A DNA stretch of 15,009 nucleotides from an uncultured Clostridium sp. (GCA_958413095.1 CATYUF010000042.1:1-15009), one strand, 5' to 3'. Positions 1 to 8,472 are shown, numbered from the stretch's first letter. Numbers and translations: made by a program. The notes: a model not told the origin generated them from the sequence alone.

Positions 1-86
1 AAGTTATATTTTTTATAAATTGATTGTCTACTTGTATTTTTACTATTTATTATTTCATTTATCATCTATTACTTATATTTCTTTTA

Positions 87-581
87 CTACTTAATATTTT
101 TCTCCAATTTACCTTTTATTCTATTTTCTATTGGTCTTTTCCATGCTGTATACCAAAATTCCTTTTCTTTTATAGGGTCTACTAAAATGGTATAAATATT
201 ACATCTATTTCCACCTATTATATCTGTAAATATTTGGTCTCCAACTATTGCTGTATTCTCTGGTCTTTCATTTAACTCTTTTAAAGCTTTTTTAAATCCT
301 CTTTTAAATGGTTTCATGGCAAATTTATGATATGGAACTTTTAGTTTTTGAGAAATTTCTTCTACTTTTTCAGCATTGTTACTATTTGATAATATATATA
401 ATTTTACGCCTTGTCCTTTTAGATTTCTTACCCATTCAATTACTTTTTCTGTCATATTTCTTTCTTTGTCTATTAGTGTGTTGTCTACATCTAAAATCAA
501 GGCTTTTAACTTATTTTTTTTCAAAAACTCAATAGTTATTTCTTCTACTTTTCCAAAATATGCTTTTGGGTATATTTTCAT
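87..581 (-). CDS. yqeG: YqeG-family HAD phosphatase
   Basis: A 164-aa HAD-superfamily (IIIA-type) hydrolase of the YqeG/GEP4-like family. It is soluble and presumably cytoplasmic. HAD motif I is DVDNT (nucleophile D31, general acid D33), motif II is the LSNS stretch near residues 64-67, the conserved lysine is K90, and motif IV is GDQIFTD with D115 and D120. All catalytic residues are present and the length is normal for the family. The ATG at 581 follows an AAGGAAG ribosome site, and a TATAAT-like box lies at 604-609 on the same strand. It is transcribed leftward with the other host genes but is separated by about 200 bp from the metallophosphoesterase upstream, so it may be its own unit. 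The physiological substrate is unsettled for bacterial members. The eukaryotic relative GEP4 dephosphorylates phosphatidylglycerophosphate, so a role in lipid metabolism is only an inference. Confidence 0.9.
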   Translation of the reverse strand: MKIYPKAYFGKVEEITIEFLKKNKLKALILDVDNTLIDKERNMTEKVIEWVRNLKGQGVKLYILSNSNNAEKVEEISQKLKVPYHKFAMKPFKRGFKKALKELNERPENTAIVGDQIFTDIIGGNRCNIYTILVDPIKEKEFWYTAWKRPIENRIKGKLEKNIK

Positions 582-786
582 TTTTGATTTCTTCCTTTCT
601 TCTATTATATAAGAAAAATCCGTCTATATTTGAATATATATACGATTTTTCAGTATATAATAAATTTCTCACTTGTAGCCTTAATATTTGTTTAATTAAT
701 ATATTTTAAATATTCTTCAACATTTTTCAACATTTTTCTCTATTACATACTAATATTATCAATTTGCATTTTCTTTGTCAATAAAA

Positions 787-1494
787 TTAGCATACTTTCT
801 CAAGTTTAAAATTTAATCCATCTGCACTTACTAACTTAAATTCTATTCCAAAGTAAACTCCCTCTATTGCATCTTTTATTGAAGAACTATGCAAATGTCC
901 ATAATAACATTTCTTTATATCATATTTCTTTAAAACTTTTATAAATTCATTCATTTCATTTTTTTGAACATTTGATTTTAATATTGGTGGATAATGCATA
1001 AATGCTATAATTTCATCATCATCTTCTTTTTCTTTTAATGCATCTTGTATTGATAATTCTAATCTAGCAGATTCTCTATTTATCATCTTTTTGGTTTCAG
1101 ATTCTTCTGATAAAATCCAGCCTCTTGTTCCTACTATTATAGTTTTTTCAAATTTATATGAACTATTATATAAGAAGTCTATATTTTTAAAATTATTTTC
1201 TTTTATATAATTTCTCATGTTTGTAACTGTTGTCCACCAATAGTCATGATTTCCTTTTAATAATAGTTTTTTTCCTGTAAGTTTATTTAAATACTCAAAA
1301 TCTTTATATGTATCTTTTAAATACATTGACCAAGAAAAATCTCCTGGTAAAACTACCAAATCATCTTCTTTTACTTTTTTGTTCCAGTCTTCTTTTATTT
1401 TCTCTTCATAATCGTTCCAAATTTCTCCAAATACACTCATTGGTTTATCTTCATTAAAAGATAAATGAAGGTCGCCTATTGTATATATTGACAT
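787..1494 (-). CDS. Calcineurin-like metallophosphoesterase
   Basis: A 235-aa protein of the calcineurin-like metallophosphoesterase fold, in the small predicted-phosphohydrolase group. The metal-binding motifs occur in the usual order: GDLH (D8, H10), PGDFSW (D52), GNHDYWW (N82, H83, D84), an HYPP histidine in the C-terminal half, and YGHLH near the end. There is no signal peptide or membrane segment, so it should act in the cytoplasm as a two-metal phosphatase or phosphodiesterase; the substrate cannot be read from the sequence. The ribosome site before the ATG at 1494 is weak (GAGAAAA). It has about 200 bp of AT-rich spacer on each side. A hairpin-like element with GAAAAATC and GATTTTTC arms at about 613-653 downstream may terminate it. 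Confidence 0.88.
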   Translation of the reverse strand: MSIYTIGDLHLSFNEDKPMSVFGEIWNDYEEKIKEDWNKKVKEDDLVVLPGDFSWSMYLKDTYKDFEYLNKLTGKKLLLKGNHDYWWTTVTNMRNYIKENNFKNIDFLYNSSYKFEKTIIVGTRGWILSEESETKKMINRESARLELSIQDALKEKEDDDEIIAFMHYPPILKSNVQKNEMNEFIKVLKKYDIKKCYYGHLHSSSIKDAIEGVYFGIEFKLVSADGLNFKLEKVC

Positions 1495-1711
1495 ATTTTT
1501 CTCGTATAATCAATTATATAGAAATATTAATCTATTTAATTGATTAATCCCTTTCTTTTAAATTTTTGATATATTATACTCTTTACGTATTACTCTATAT
1601 TTTATTATTAATTTCATTGTCTTTACTTTTTTTAAATATTTCTAAAATTTTAATTTAAAAATCATATTTTACTAATTTATTATTTATTTTCTAAAATACT
1701 TCTTAGATTTC

Positions 1712-2701
1712 TTATAATTTTAGATTTGGTACCGCATTTAGGTTCATTTCATCTCTTTTTCCTGATATATAATTATAATAACCTGCTGAGGCTATCATTG
1801 CTGCATTGTCTGTGCATAATTTTAAATCTGGCATATATAAATTTATATGATTTTCCTCTTCTAATCTTTTAAATTCATTTCTTATATAACTATTAGATGA
1901 AACTCCCCCTGCTAAAGCTATTGTATTTACTCCTGTCATTTTGATTGCTCTTCTTATATTTTCAATTAAAATTTCTGATACAGTCTTTTGAAAACTAGCA
2001 CATAAATCTGCTTTATTTACATCAGGATTTTTATGATGAAGATTTATCACTGCTGTTTTAATTCCACTAAAACTAAAGTCTAGATTATCAAAATATGTTT
2101 TTGGTAATTCTATATTTGGTGTTCCATTTTGTGCAAGTTTATCAACTTTAGGTCCTCCTGGATAACCAAGTCCAACAACCCTTGCAACTTTATCAAATGC
2201 TTCACCAATAGCATCATCTCTTGTTTTTCCTAACACTTCAAAATCTGTATATCCTTTTACATGTATTATTTGTGTATTTCCACCTGACATCATTACACAT
2301 AGAAATGGTGGCTGTAAATCTTTATATGTTATATAATTTGCAGCTATATGTCCTTGTATATGATTTACACCAACCAAAGGAATATTATTAGCATAGCTTA
2401 ACGCTTTAGCATATGAAAGCCCTACTAACAATGCTCCTACTAATCCTGGTCCATATGTTGGAGTAATTGCTGTTATGTCTTTAAATGTAATATTTGCATC
2501 TATTAGTGCTTTTTTTGTAACTCTAGAAATAGCTTCTATGTGATTTCTAGAAGCTATTTCTGGAACTACTCCACCATATTTTTCATGTATTGGAATTTGA
2601 GTATCTATAATATTTGATAATATTTCCCTTCCGTTTTTCACTACTGATGCAGAAGTTTCATCGCAACTTGATTCAATTCCTAGTGTTATTATATCTTTCA
2701 T
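1712..2701 (-). CDS. tsaD: tRNA N6-adenosine threonylcarbamoyltransferase TsaD
   Basis: A 329-aa TsaD (Kae1/Qri7, ASKHA fold). It transfers the threonylcarbamoyl group from threonylcarbamoyl-AMP to A37 of ANN-decoding tRNAs, working with TsaB, TsaE and TsaC in the cytoplasm. Visible signatures are the start LGIESSCDETS, the phosphate loop region GPGLVGALLVG (about 84-94), the metal-binding NHIQGH with H114 and H118, the MSGGNT loop, the IGEAFDKVAR segment, the AGGVSSN motif and the C-terminal CTDNAAMIA with its conserved Asp. The length is close to normal and nothing is missing. The start at 2701 has a GAAGGG ribosome site. It lies 13 bp behind the site-2 protease gene, so the two are probably cotranscribed. 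tsaB and tsaE are not in this window. Confidence 0.97.
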   Translation of the reverse strand: MKDIITLGIESSCDETSASVVKNGREILSNIIDTQIPIHEKYGGVVPEIASRNHIEAISRVTKKALIDANITFKDITAITPTYGPGLVGALLVGLSYAKALSYANNIPLVGVNHIQGHIAANYITYKDLQPPFLCVMMSGGNTQIIHVKGYTDFEVLGKTRDDAIGEAFDKVARVVGLGYPGGPKVDKLAQNGTPNIELPKTYFDNLDFSFSGIKTAVINLHHKNPDVNKADLCASFQKTVSEILIENIRRAIKMTGVNTIALAGGVSSNSYIRNEFKRLEEENHINLYMPDLKLCTDNAAMIASAGYYNYISGKRDEMNLNAVPNLKL

Positions 2702-2714
2702 CTTTTTTTCCCTT

Positions 2715-3458
2715 CTAACCTATTCCTGTCATAAATCTAGCTAAATTAAGGATTCCTGTGCTTACTAAATTAATAACTGGTGAAATTATTGTTCCTGCTA
2801 ATCCTGTAATCCAAATTACTACAAATATAATATAAAATATTTTTTCATTGTTTATAAACCATTGCTTTGCATTATATGGTAAAAGTGGCATTATTATTTT
2901 TGAACCATCTAATGGTGGTAATGGAATTAAGTTAAATACTCCCAATCCTATATTTATTGATATTGTGGTTGATATTAATAGCATTACTACTTCTCCTATT
3001 GATGATGATAAAAAAGATATTCCTGCAAATTTATATATTAAACAATATGCTAATGCAAAAACAATCGCTAATAGAAAATTCATTACAGGTCCTGCAACAG
3101 ATACTAATGCCTCTCCTTTTTCCATAGACATTTTTCTTGTATAATTTGTAGGATTAACATGTACTGGTTTTCCCCAACCAAATCCTGCAAATAATAATAG
3201 TAAAGTTCCTATTGGGTCTAAATGGTCAAATGGATTTAAACTTAATCTTCCTTCTCTTCTCGCTGTATCATCTCCTAATTTATCAGCAACAAATGCATGT
3301 GCAAATTCATGGAAAGTTATTGCTATTAAAACTCCTGGTACACTAACTAATAATGATATTAGCATTCCTGGATTTGAAACATATTGGACTACCATAGATA
3401 GCACCATTATTCCTAATATGATATATATAATTCTTTTATCAAATGAAAAGTTGAACAT
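2715..3458 (-). CDS. Site-2-type membrane zinc metalloprotease (M50)
   Basis: A 247-aa polytopic membrane protein of the M50/site-2 protease family, close to the short Firmicutes forms without a PDZ domain. The zinc-binding HEFAH lies at residues 50-54 in a hydrophobic helix, and the third zinc ligand is in the conserved NLIPLPPLDG motif about two thirds along. Several hydrophobic segments flank these motifs (about 10-28, 33-52, 120-140, 150-175 and 205-235). Such proteins cleave substrates within the membrane; this protein's substrate is unknown. The ATG at 3458 has a good AAGGAG ribosome site, and a TATAAT box lies upstream at 3544-3549 on the minus strand. It is the first gene of a probable two-gene unit with tsaD, downstream of the lysS terminator. 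Confidence 0.92.
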   Translation of the reverse strand: MFNFSFDKRIIYIILGIMVLSMVVQYVSNPGMLISLLVSVPGVLIAITFHEFAHAFVADKLGDDTARREGRLSLNPFDHLDPIGTLLLLFAGFGWGKPVHVNPTNYTRKMSMEKGEALVSVAGPVMNFLLAIVFALAYCLIYKFAGISFLSSSIGEVVMLLISTTISINIGLGVFNLIPLPPLDGSKIIMPLLPYNAKQWFINNEKIFYIIFVVIWITGLAGTIISPVINLVSTGILNLARFMTGIG

Positions 3459-3573
3459 TTTTTATTTCTCTCCTTCTACAACATTTTCTAAACATGAAAT
3501 ATTGATATTTTACTAGTTTTTCGTTTCTCACAAAATTAAAATTATTATACATCCCTTTTCTTTTTTATAATTT

Positions 3574-3612
3574 AAAATGCAACATTTTCATATTTTTGTA
3601 ATGTTGCATTTT
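3574..3612 (-). terminator. Terminator hairpin after lysS
   Basis: A perfect 13-bp inverted repeat (AAAATGCAACATT at 3574-3586 and its complement at 3600-3612) with a 13-nt loop lies 7 bp behind the lysS stop codon. On the minus strand the stem ends in TTTT and an A/T-rich run. Its placement between lysS and the next gene fits a rho-independent terminator. The symmetric U/A arms mean it could also work in the other direction. Confidence 0.75.
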
Positions 3613-3618
3613 TTATTC

Positions 3619-5124
3619 CTAGTTAAGTGGTTTCATTGTTGGAAATAATAGTACATCTCTTATTGAAGCTGCATCTGTTAATAGCATTACAAATCTGTCT
3701 ATTCCTATTCCTAATCCTCCTGTTGGTGGTAATCCTATTTCTAATGCTTGAATATAGTCTTCATCCATCATTCCAGCTTCCTCATCTCCTGCATCTCTTG
3801 CTTCTACTTGTTTTTTGAATCTTTCATATTGATCTATTGGATCATTTAATTCTGAGAATGCATTTCCATATTCTCTTCCTCCTATGAATACTTCAAATCT
3901 TTCTGTTAATCTTTTATCTTTTACAGATTTTTTTGCTAATGGTGATATTTCAACTGGATAATCATATATGAATGTTGGTTGCACTAATGTTTTTTCTACA
4001 TATTCATCAAAGAATAGGCTTATAACATCTCCTCTTGTTTCTTTTGTTTTATCTGGTATTTCTATTCCTTTTTCCTTTGCTAGGTTAACTGCCTCTTCAT
4101 CTGTATTTATTTCATTAAAGTCTATTCCTGTTACTTCTTTTATAGAGTCTATCATTGTTATTCTTTTCCAACCTGGTGTTAAGTCTATTTCTTGTCCTTG
4201 ATATGTTATTTTTGTTGTTCCTAAAACATCTTTTGCTGTTCTTGAGAATAACTCTTCTGTTATATCCATCATGTCATTGTAGTCTTGGTATGCTGCATAT
4301 AATTCAAGCATTGTAAATTCTGGATTATGTCTAATATCCATTCCTTCATTTCTAAAAACTCTACCTAATTCATATACTTTATCAAATCCACCTACTATTA
4401 ATCTTTTTAAATTTAACTCTAGTGCTATTCTTAGATACATATTTATATCTAATGAATTATGGTGTGTTATAAATGGTCTTGCAGTAGCTCCTCCTGAAAT
4501 AGTATTTAATATTGGTGTTTCAACTTCTAAGAACCCTTTTTCATTTAAAATATTTCTTATGTTACTGATTATTTTACTTCTAATTAAGAAAGTTTGCTTT
4601 ACTTCAGGATTTACTATTAAGTCAGTATATCTTTGTCTATATCTTAAATCTGGGTCTTTTAAACCATGGAATTTTTCTGGTAATGGTCTTAAAGATTTTG
4701 AAAGTAATGTTACTTCTTTTGCATGTACTGATATTTCTTCTGTTCTTGTTTTAAATACAAAACCTGTTATTCCTATAATATCTCCTATATCCCATGTTTT
4801 AAATGCTTTATAACTTTCTTCTCCTAAATCATTTATACTTACATAACTTTGTATTTTTTCATCACAATCTTGTATTGTGCAAAATGATGCTTTTCCCATT
4901 ATTCTTTTTGCTATTATTCTTCCTGCTACTGTTACATCTTTTTGTTCAAATTTTTCATAATTTGCTTTTACTTCTCCTGCCGTATTTGTTCTAACAAATT
5001 TTGTTATTTCATATGGGTCTTTACCTTGCTCTTGTAATTCTGATAATTTTTCCCTTCTTATTTGCATTAAATGGTTAAAATCTAATTCTTGTTCTTGATT
5101 ATTTTCTTGCATTATACAATTCAT
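3619..5124 (-). CDS. lysS: Class II lysyl-tRNA synthetase
   Basis: A full-length (about 501 aa) class II lysyl-tRNA synthetase that charges tRNA-Lys in the cytoplasm. The N-terminal OB-fold anticodon-binding domain (about 55-160, with VAGRIIAKRIMGKASF) is followed by the catalytic domain. That domain carries motif 2 (FRNEGMDIRHNPEFTMLEL) and motif 3 near the C terminus (GLGIGIDRF). The start is uncertain. The ATG at 5124 has its AAGGA box directly against it with no spacer. The in-frame ATG at 5112 (protein starting MQENNQEQ) lies 12 nt after the same box and is a reasonable alternative. It has its own promoter at 5188-5216 and terminator at 3574-3612, so it is probably monocistronic. Confidence 0.97.
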   Translation of the reverse strand: MNCIMQENNQEQELDFNHLMQIRREKLSELQEQGKDPYEITKFVRTNTAGEVKANYEKFEQKDVTVAGRIIAKRIMGKASFCTIQDCDEKIQSYVSINDLGEESYKAFKTWDIGDIIGITGFVFKTRTEEISVHAKEVTLLSKSLRPLPEKFHGLKDPDLRYRQRYTDLIVNPEVKQTFLIRSKIISNIRNILNEKGFLEVETPILNTISGGATARPFITHHNSLDINMYLRIALELNLKRLIVGGFDKVYELGRVFRNEGMDIRHNPEFTMLELYAAYQDYNDMMDITEELFSRTAKDVLGTTKITYQGQEIDLTPGWKRITMIDSIKEVTGIDFNEINTDEEAVNLAKEKGIEIPDKTKETRGDVISLFFDEYVEKTLVQPTFIYDYPVEISPLAKKSVKDKRLTERFEVFIGGREYGNAFSELNDPIDQYERFKKQVEARDAGDEEAGMMDEDYIQALEIGLPPTGGLGIGIDRFVMLLTDAASIRDVLLFPTMKPLN

Positions 5125-5187
5125 TCCTTTCTTACTTAGTTCAAAATCTATCTATAGTTATAAAATCTCCATCTTTTGTTCTTGTAT

Positions 5188-5216
5188 ATTATATAGCAAA
5201 ACTCTATAAAAGTAAA
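5188..5216 (-). promoter_or_regulatory. Promoter of lysS
   Basis: On the minus strand, TTTACT (5211-5216) and a perfect TATAAT (5188-5193) are separated by exactly 17 bp, about 65 bp upstream of lysS. This is a sigma-A type promoter by pattern only. Confidence 0.65.
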
Positions 5217-5224
5217 GAAATTTA

Positions 5225-6019
5225 TTACATATAACTTTGTCTTATTTCAACTTCTTTTATATCTGAAACAGCATCTTCTCCATGATATACTTGTACTTCA
5301 TAAAGTCCTACTTTATCAACTTCTATTTCAGTTTCATTGCCTGTAAATTCTTCTACGTTTTTCCATTTTTCTTCCCCCTTTATTTTATACCTAATCTGCC
5401 ATTTATTTATTGGACCACTATATGTAATATTAAAAATATCAATTCTTCCTTTTCCACCTGATAAATATTTTCCACTAATATCAAAATCTACCATTTCTTC
5501 TAAAGGTGTATATTCCACATTATAGAGTCCATCAGGTAATTGTTCTAAGGTATAACAAATTTCCCCTTTATTTTTTATTCCTTCTGTGCTTATAACACTC
5601 CTCTTCTTTATATTTACAAAAAATTCCTGTTGCATACTTTTTATTCCTAAAAGCTCTAATGTTTCAAAGTCAAAATATCGATACCCTTCCGTTTCAGTTA
5701 TTCCTGACCCACTTTCTGATTGTGGTTTAAATACAATATTTACTCTATCTTGTACCGCTAACAAATCTTTACCTATATTTAAAATTTCATTACCTATATA
5801 TTCTGTATTTCCTAATGTTATCTTTTCTTCTGCTTTCCAATTATTATATAGTTCATTAACATTAACTTGCATTGTTTTCATTTCTGATGTAAACTTTGTT
5901 AATTTTGATGAATTAATTGTAGATATTCCGCTTGTTACTCCTACAGATGCTAGTATTATTAGTACGATTATTGTAACAGTTAACGCAATTAATGTTATCC
6001 CTTTTTCATTTTTTTTCAT
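5225..6019 (-). CDS. Pilin-like protein with class III signal, surface/anchored
   Basis: A 264-aa protein beginning MKKNEKGITLIALTVTIIVL. A short basic leader ends in Lys-Gly, followed by a single hydrophobic helix (about 7-30), as in type IV pilin-like proteins with an N-terminal cleavage/methylation motif. The usual glutamate at mature position 5 is not present; this is common in the GITLIAL group found in Clostridia. The rest is extracytoplasmic and ends in a beta-rich, fibronectin-III-like stretch (about 190-260). The start is chosen at 6019 because GGAGG lies 7 nt before it. An upstream in-frame ATG at 6043 has no such site. The function is unknown; surface or pilus-associated is inferred. 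It sits right at the left edge of the inserted island, so its original upstream region may have been changed by the insertion. Confidence 0.75.
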   Translation of the reverse strand: MKKNEKGITLIALTVTIIVLIILASVGVTSGISTINSSKLTKFTSEMKTMQVNVNELYNNWKAEEKITLGNTEYIGNEILNIGKDLLAVQDRVNIVFKPQSESGSGITETEGYRYFDFETLELLGIKSMQQEFFVNIKKRSVISTEGIKNKGEICYTLEQLPDGLYNVEYTPLEEMVDFDISGKYLSGGKGRIDIFNITYSGPINKWQIRYKIKGEEKWKNVEEFTGNETEIEVDKVGLYEVQVYHGEDAVSDIKEVEIRQSYM

Positions 6020-6094
6020 ATGTATTCCTCCATTAATATTCATTTTGTTTATTAATTTTGTCTAAGTTAGTTTAGTTTCTGTAATGTTTATTTG

Positions 6095-6189
6095 TTGAGC
6101 ATTATTGCTCAAGTGTGAATTTGTATTGTTCGCACTCTTTTAAATTGGCTGGGGTGATTTACTCAAATATGAACTTTCTATTTGAGTAA
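6095..6189. repeat. Cluster of dyads and repeated half-sites at the recombinase end (possible attL arm)
   Basis: Three consecutive inverted repeats lie at the left island end: TTGAGCA/TGCTCAA (6095-6101, 6106-6112), GTGTGAA/TTCGCAC (6113-6119, 6129-6135, one wobble pair) and a perfect 10-bp TTACTCAAAT/ATTTGAGTAA (6159-6168, 6180-6189). The third overlaps the last codons of the recombinase gene. The 12-mer CTCAAGTGTGAA (6108-6119) recurs as CTCAAATATGAA (6162-6173). No T-run follows any hairpin on the minus strand, so a simple terminator is unlikely. Recombinase-binding half-sites of an attachment site are the more natural reading, by inference. Confidence 0.45.
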
Positions 6190-7657
6190 TATCTGGAACC
6201 CTAACCGATACTTGCTTATTTTCCAACGTAAATATAATCGTGATATTATCGTCATATACATACACTTTATATATTAACATATTGATTAGCATTTGTCTAT
6301 ACTTAAAATCGTTTATCTTTCCATTTCGCATATGTTCCAAAAATGCTTTTAATTGTGGAACCGTTATATTAATTTGGTTACTTTCTTCTATTCTTAATTG
6401 ACTTTCTATTTCTAGTCTTTCTTCTTCTAACTTTTTGATTTCTTCAAATATTGCTGTTTTTACAATATCAATATCACACTCTTTTAAACTATCAAGTAAT
6501 TTGTCCTTTTCTTTCTTGTTTTTTGCTAGTAACTTTTTTAGTCTTTCAATGTTTAGCTCGTCATTTTGTTGTTCTGTGTATTCAACTACTGCATTTGCAA
6601 TAATGTCAATGTTTTTCTTTGTAAGTATCCTACGGGCTTGCCTTACGACTATATCCTCAATGTATAACTGCGGGATATTCTTTCGGCGACATATTTTTTG
6701 TTCGACGCCTTTGCACCTATAATACGTGTATAAATTTTCATTTTGTGATGTACCACTAACACCGACCATCATTGATTTACAGTTGCCACAAAATAATTTT
6801 GTTGTTAACAAATACTGCTTCTTTGCTCTTTTTCTTGCTGGTGCTAATCTGTTACTTGATAATTTTTCTTGTGCTTTGTAAAAAGTTTCATCATCAATTA
6901 TTCTAGGAATACCTCCTTTGGTTTCTTTCCCATTGTATGAATATATACCAATATACTTTTTGTTTGTTAATATTGTTCTAATACTGTTTTTGTTAAACTC
7001 TTTGTTTTGTGAAGTTTTTAAGTGTTGTGCATTTAAGTATCGTATAATATCAAACATTGTATGGTCGTTTATATACATTTCAAATATCTTTTTTATTATT
7101 GGTGCTTTTTCTTTGTCAATAATATATTTCTTTTTCTTAATCTTTTTTCCAAAAGGTCCATTTAGTTCTTCTACAACTTTGAGTTTCAAACCTAAAGGAA
7201 CACTACCACCATTGTAATAACATTTGTCTGCATTAAGGTCCATACCTCTTTTTACTTTCACAGAAAGTTCGTCTGAATAATATTGATTTACGCTTCTAAT
7301 TACACCTTTTAAAAGTTGTCCACTTGGGTCCTTTGAAAAATTTTCTTTTGCTGAAAATACTTCTACACCATTTTTGTTTAGTTTATTTTCATTGATTGAA
7401 CATTCTAGGTTATTTCTTCCAAATCTATCTAACTGATATAGTAGAACCCCCTTAAATTGTCCTTTTGAACTATCTTTTAACATTTTTTGAAATTGTTCTC
7501 TATTATCTGTTGTACCTGTTATTGCTCTATCAATGTATTCGTGTATTACAGTTAAGTCATTTTGTTTTGCATATTCATAACACACTTTTAATTGTCCTTC
7601 AATAGAACATTCTGTTTGATTATGCGAACTGTATCTCGCATAGATAACTACATTCAT
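6140..7657 (-). CDS. Large serine recombinase (integrase/excisionase)
   Basis: A 505-aa large serine recombinase that should integrate and excise the island. The N-terminal resolvase-type catalytic domain (about 1-150) shows the family motif YARYSS with the likely nucleophile S10 and R8, and the LDRFGRN segment with its catalytic arginine. A recombinase domain follows (about 155-260). A zinc ribbon with CGNC and a second cysteine pair in YRCKGVEQKICRRK lies at about 289-322. A lysine- and glutamate-rich coiled coil follows at about 370-425, and a short C-terminal DNA-binding tail ends the protein. This is the usual architecture of TnpX/phiC31-like enzymes. The ATG at 7657 has AGGAG 9 nt before it. 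It lies 18 bp behind the repressor gene on the same strand, so repressor and recombinase are probably cotranscribed from the promoter at 8444-8472. No separate recombination directionality factor is recognisable. Confidence 0.95.
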   Translation of the reverse strand: MNVVIYARYSSHNQTECSIEGQLKVCYEYAKQNDLTVIHEYIDRAITGTTDNREQFQKMLKDSSKGQFKGVLLYQLDRFGRNNLECSINENKLNKNGVEVFSAKENFSKDPSGQLLKGVIRSVNQYYSDELSVKVKRGMDLNADKCYYNGGSVPLGLKLKVVEELNGPFGKKIKKKKYIIDKEKAPIIKKIFEMYINDHTMFDIIRYLNAQHLKTSQNKEFNKNSIRTILTNKKYIGIYSYNGKETKGGIPRIIDDETFYKAQEKLSSNRLAPARKRAKKQYLLTTKLFCGNCKSMMVGVSGTSQNENLYTYYRCKGVEQKICRRKNIPQLYIEDIVVRQARRILTKKNIDIIANAVVEYTEQQNDELNIERLKKLLAKNKKEKDKLLDSLKECDIDIVKTAIFEEIKKLEEERLEIESQLRIEESNQINITVPQLKAFLEHMRNGKINDFKYRQMLINMLIYKVYVYDDNITIIFTLENKQVSVRVPDITQIESSYLSKSPQPI

Positions 7658-7675
7658 TTTGGTTTGCTCCTTTTT

Positions 7676-8296
7676 TTATATAATTTCTTTTATTAACTTT
7701 AAAAATCTCTTTTGTATTTTATTTTCTATTTCTTCAATTTCTTCATTTAAATCCATTATTTTTATTTTTTCTTTAGTATTTTCTAATTCTTCCATTTTTT
7801 CCTTGTATTTTTCAATAATATCTAAAACAAAAAACAAGTAACCGCTATTTTCTATTATTAAACTTAGCAATTCAAGTTTTTTACTATGCACTTTACTAAT
7901 TTCTATTTCTTTCGTTATATCAACATCAACTATATTATCGTTATTGTCAATTAAATCTATGTTATGTTGAAGTTTGTATAGTTCTTTTATAGCATTTTCT
8001 GATAATCCTATTTTTTTATTTATATCGTCAATACTATAAGTTGGTACATCACTTTTTCCTATAAGATAATCACTACTTACTCCAAAACTTTTTGCGATTA
8101 CTTCTAATGTACTTTTTTTAGGTAAACTATTTCCCCTTGCAAATTGAGATATAGCACCTGTTGAAATTCCAGAGTATTTTGAATATTTTTCTTGTGTAAA
8201 TCCTTTTTCTTTTAGTAAAGTATTAAATCTATCACCAAATATATTTTTTAGTTTTTTTTCTTCCGTTTCTTTATCAAAATTGTCCTTTTTGTTCAT
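7676..8296 (-). CDS. XRE-family transcriptional repressor of the island
   Basis: A 206-aa regulator with an N-terminal XRE/Cro-CI type helix-turn-helix (about residues 20-80, with FTQEKYSKYSGISTGAISQF and the following GVSSDYLIG that closes such domains). The long C-terminal part is helical and charged, with a leucine/glutamate-rich coiled coil (about 165-205) likely to be used for dimerisation. The start is set at 8296 (MNKKDN) because AAGGAAG precedes that ATG by 7 nt; a GTG 18 nt earlier would place the ribosome site inside the gene. It is transcribed away from the replication operon, with overlapping promoters and a 12-bp palindrome between them. That matches the master repressor position (Stl-like) of satellite islands. 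What inactivates it cannot be read; there is no LexA/CI-type Ser-Lys protease domain that I can recognise. Confidence 0.88.
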   Translation of the reverse strand: MNKKDNFDKETEEKKLKNIFGDRFNTLLKEKGFTQEKYSKYSGISTGAISQFARGNSLPKKSTLEVIAKSFGVSSDYLIGKSDVPTYSIDDINKKIGLSENAIKELYKLQHNIDLIDNNDNIVDVDITKEIEISKVHSKKLELLSLIIENSGYLFFVLDIIEKYKEKMEELENTKEKIKIMDLNEEIEEIENKIQKRFLKLIKEII

Positions 8297-8367
8297 AGTT
8301 ACACTTCCTTTCACTTTTTTTAATTTTTTATCGCAAATAAAATTAAAATTTTGTTTTATGAGGTTTA

Positions 8368-8396
8368 TTGACAGTATATTTTAAGTGTGATAATAA
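8368..8396 (+). promoter_or_regulatory. Rightward promoter of the replication operon
   Basis: A perfect TTGACA (8368-8373) is followed by an extended -10 of the TGTGATAAT type (GATAAT at 8389-8394, or TAATAA at 8391-8396 with exactly 17 bp spacing). The start point would be near 8403, about 110 nt before the first small gene. An imperfect dyad GTGTGATA (8385-8392) / TATCAAACAC (8402-8411) overlaps the -10. Confidence 0.65.
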
Positions 8397-8408
8397 TATT
8401 GTATCAAA

Positions 8409-8438
8409 CACAAAAATGAAGCACATTTCATTTTTGTG
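8409..8438. promoter_or_regulatory. Perfect 12-bp palindrome between the divergent promoters, probable operator
   Basis: CACAAAAATGAA (8409-8420) and its exact complement TTCATTTTTGTG (8427-8438) are separated by 6 bp. The palindrome lies just downstream of both promoter start points, in the stretch that both transcripts would share. No T-run follows on the plus strand. A binding site for the adjacent XRE repressor is the simplest reading. It would also form a hairpin in either RNA. Confidence 0.55.
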
Positions 8439-8443
8439 AATTC

Positions 8444-8472
8444 ATTATAACATCATTTTTTCTTAAAGTAAA
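8444..8472 (-). promoter_or_regulatory. Leftward promoter of repressor and recombinase
   Basis: On the minus strand TTTACT (8467-8472) and a perfect TATAAT (8444-8449) are spaced by 17 bp. Transcription would begin near 8437 and run over the palindrome toward the repressor gene. Confidence 0.6.

Noticed and set aside
582..786. Possible small RNA or gene between the HAD phosphatase and the metallophosphoesterase
   Set aside because: Only AT-rich sequence with one imperfect hairpin (about 613-653) and a TATAAT box is visible; nothing supports a gene.
1495..1711. Gap between the metallophosphoesterase and tsaD
   Set aside because: It is very AT-rich, with no convincing hairpin, promoter pair or ORF with a ribosome site.
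6147..6156. GGCTGGGGT near the recombinase 3' end, similar to GGTTGGGGT at the tRNA-Gln 3' end (13798-13806), as a tRNA-derived attachment site
   Set aside because: The match is only about 9 bases with one mismatch, it lies inside the recombinase coding sequence, and serine recombinases do not usually target tRNA ends.
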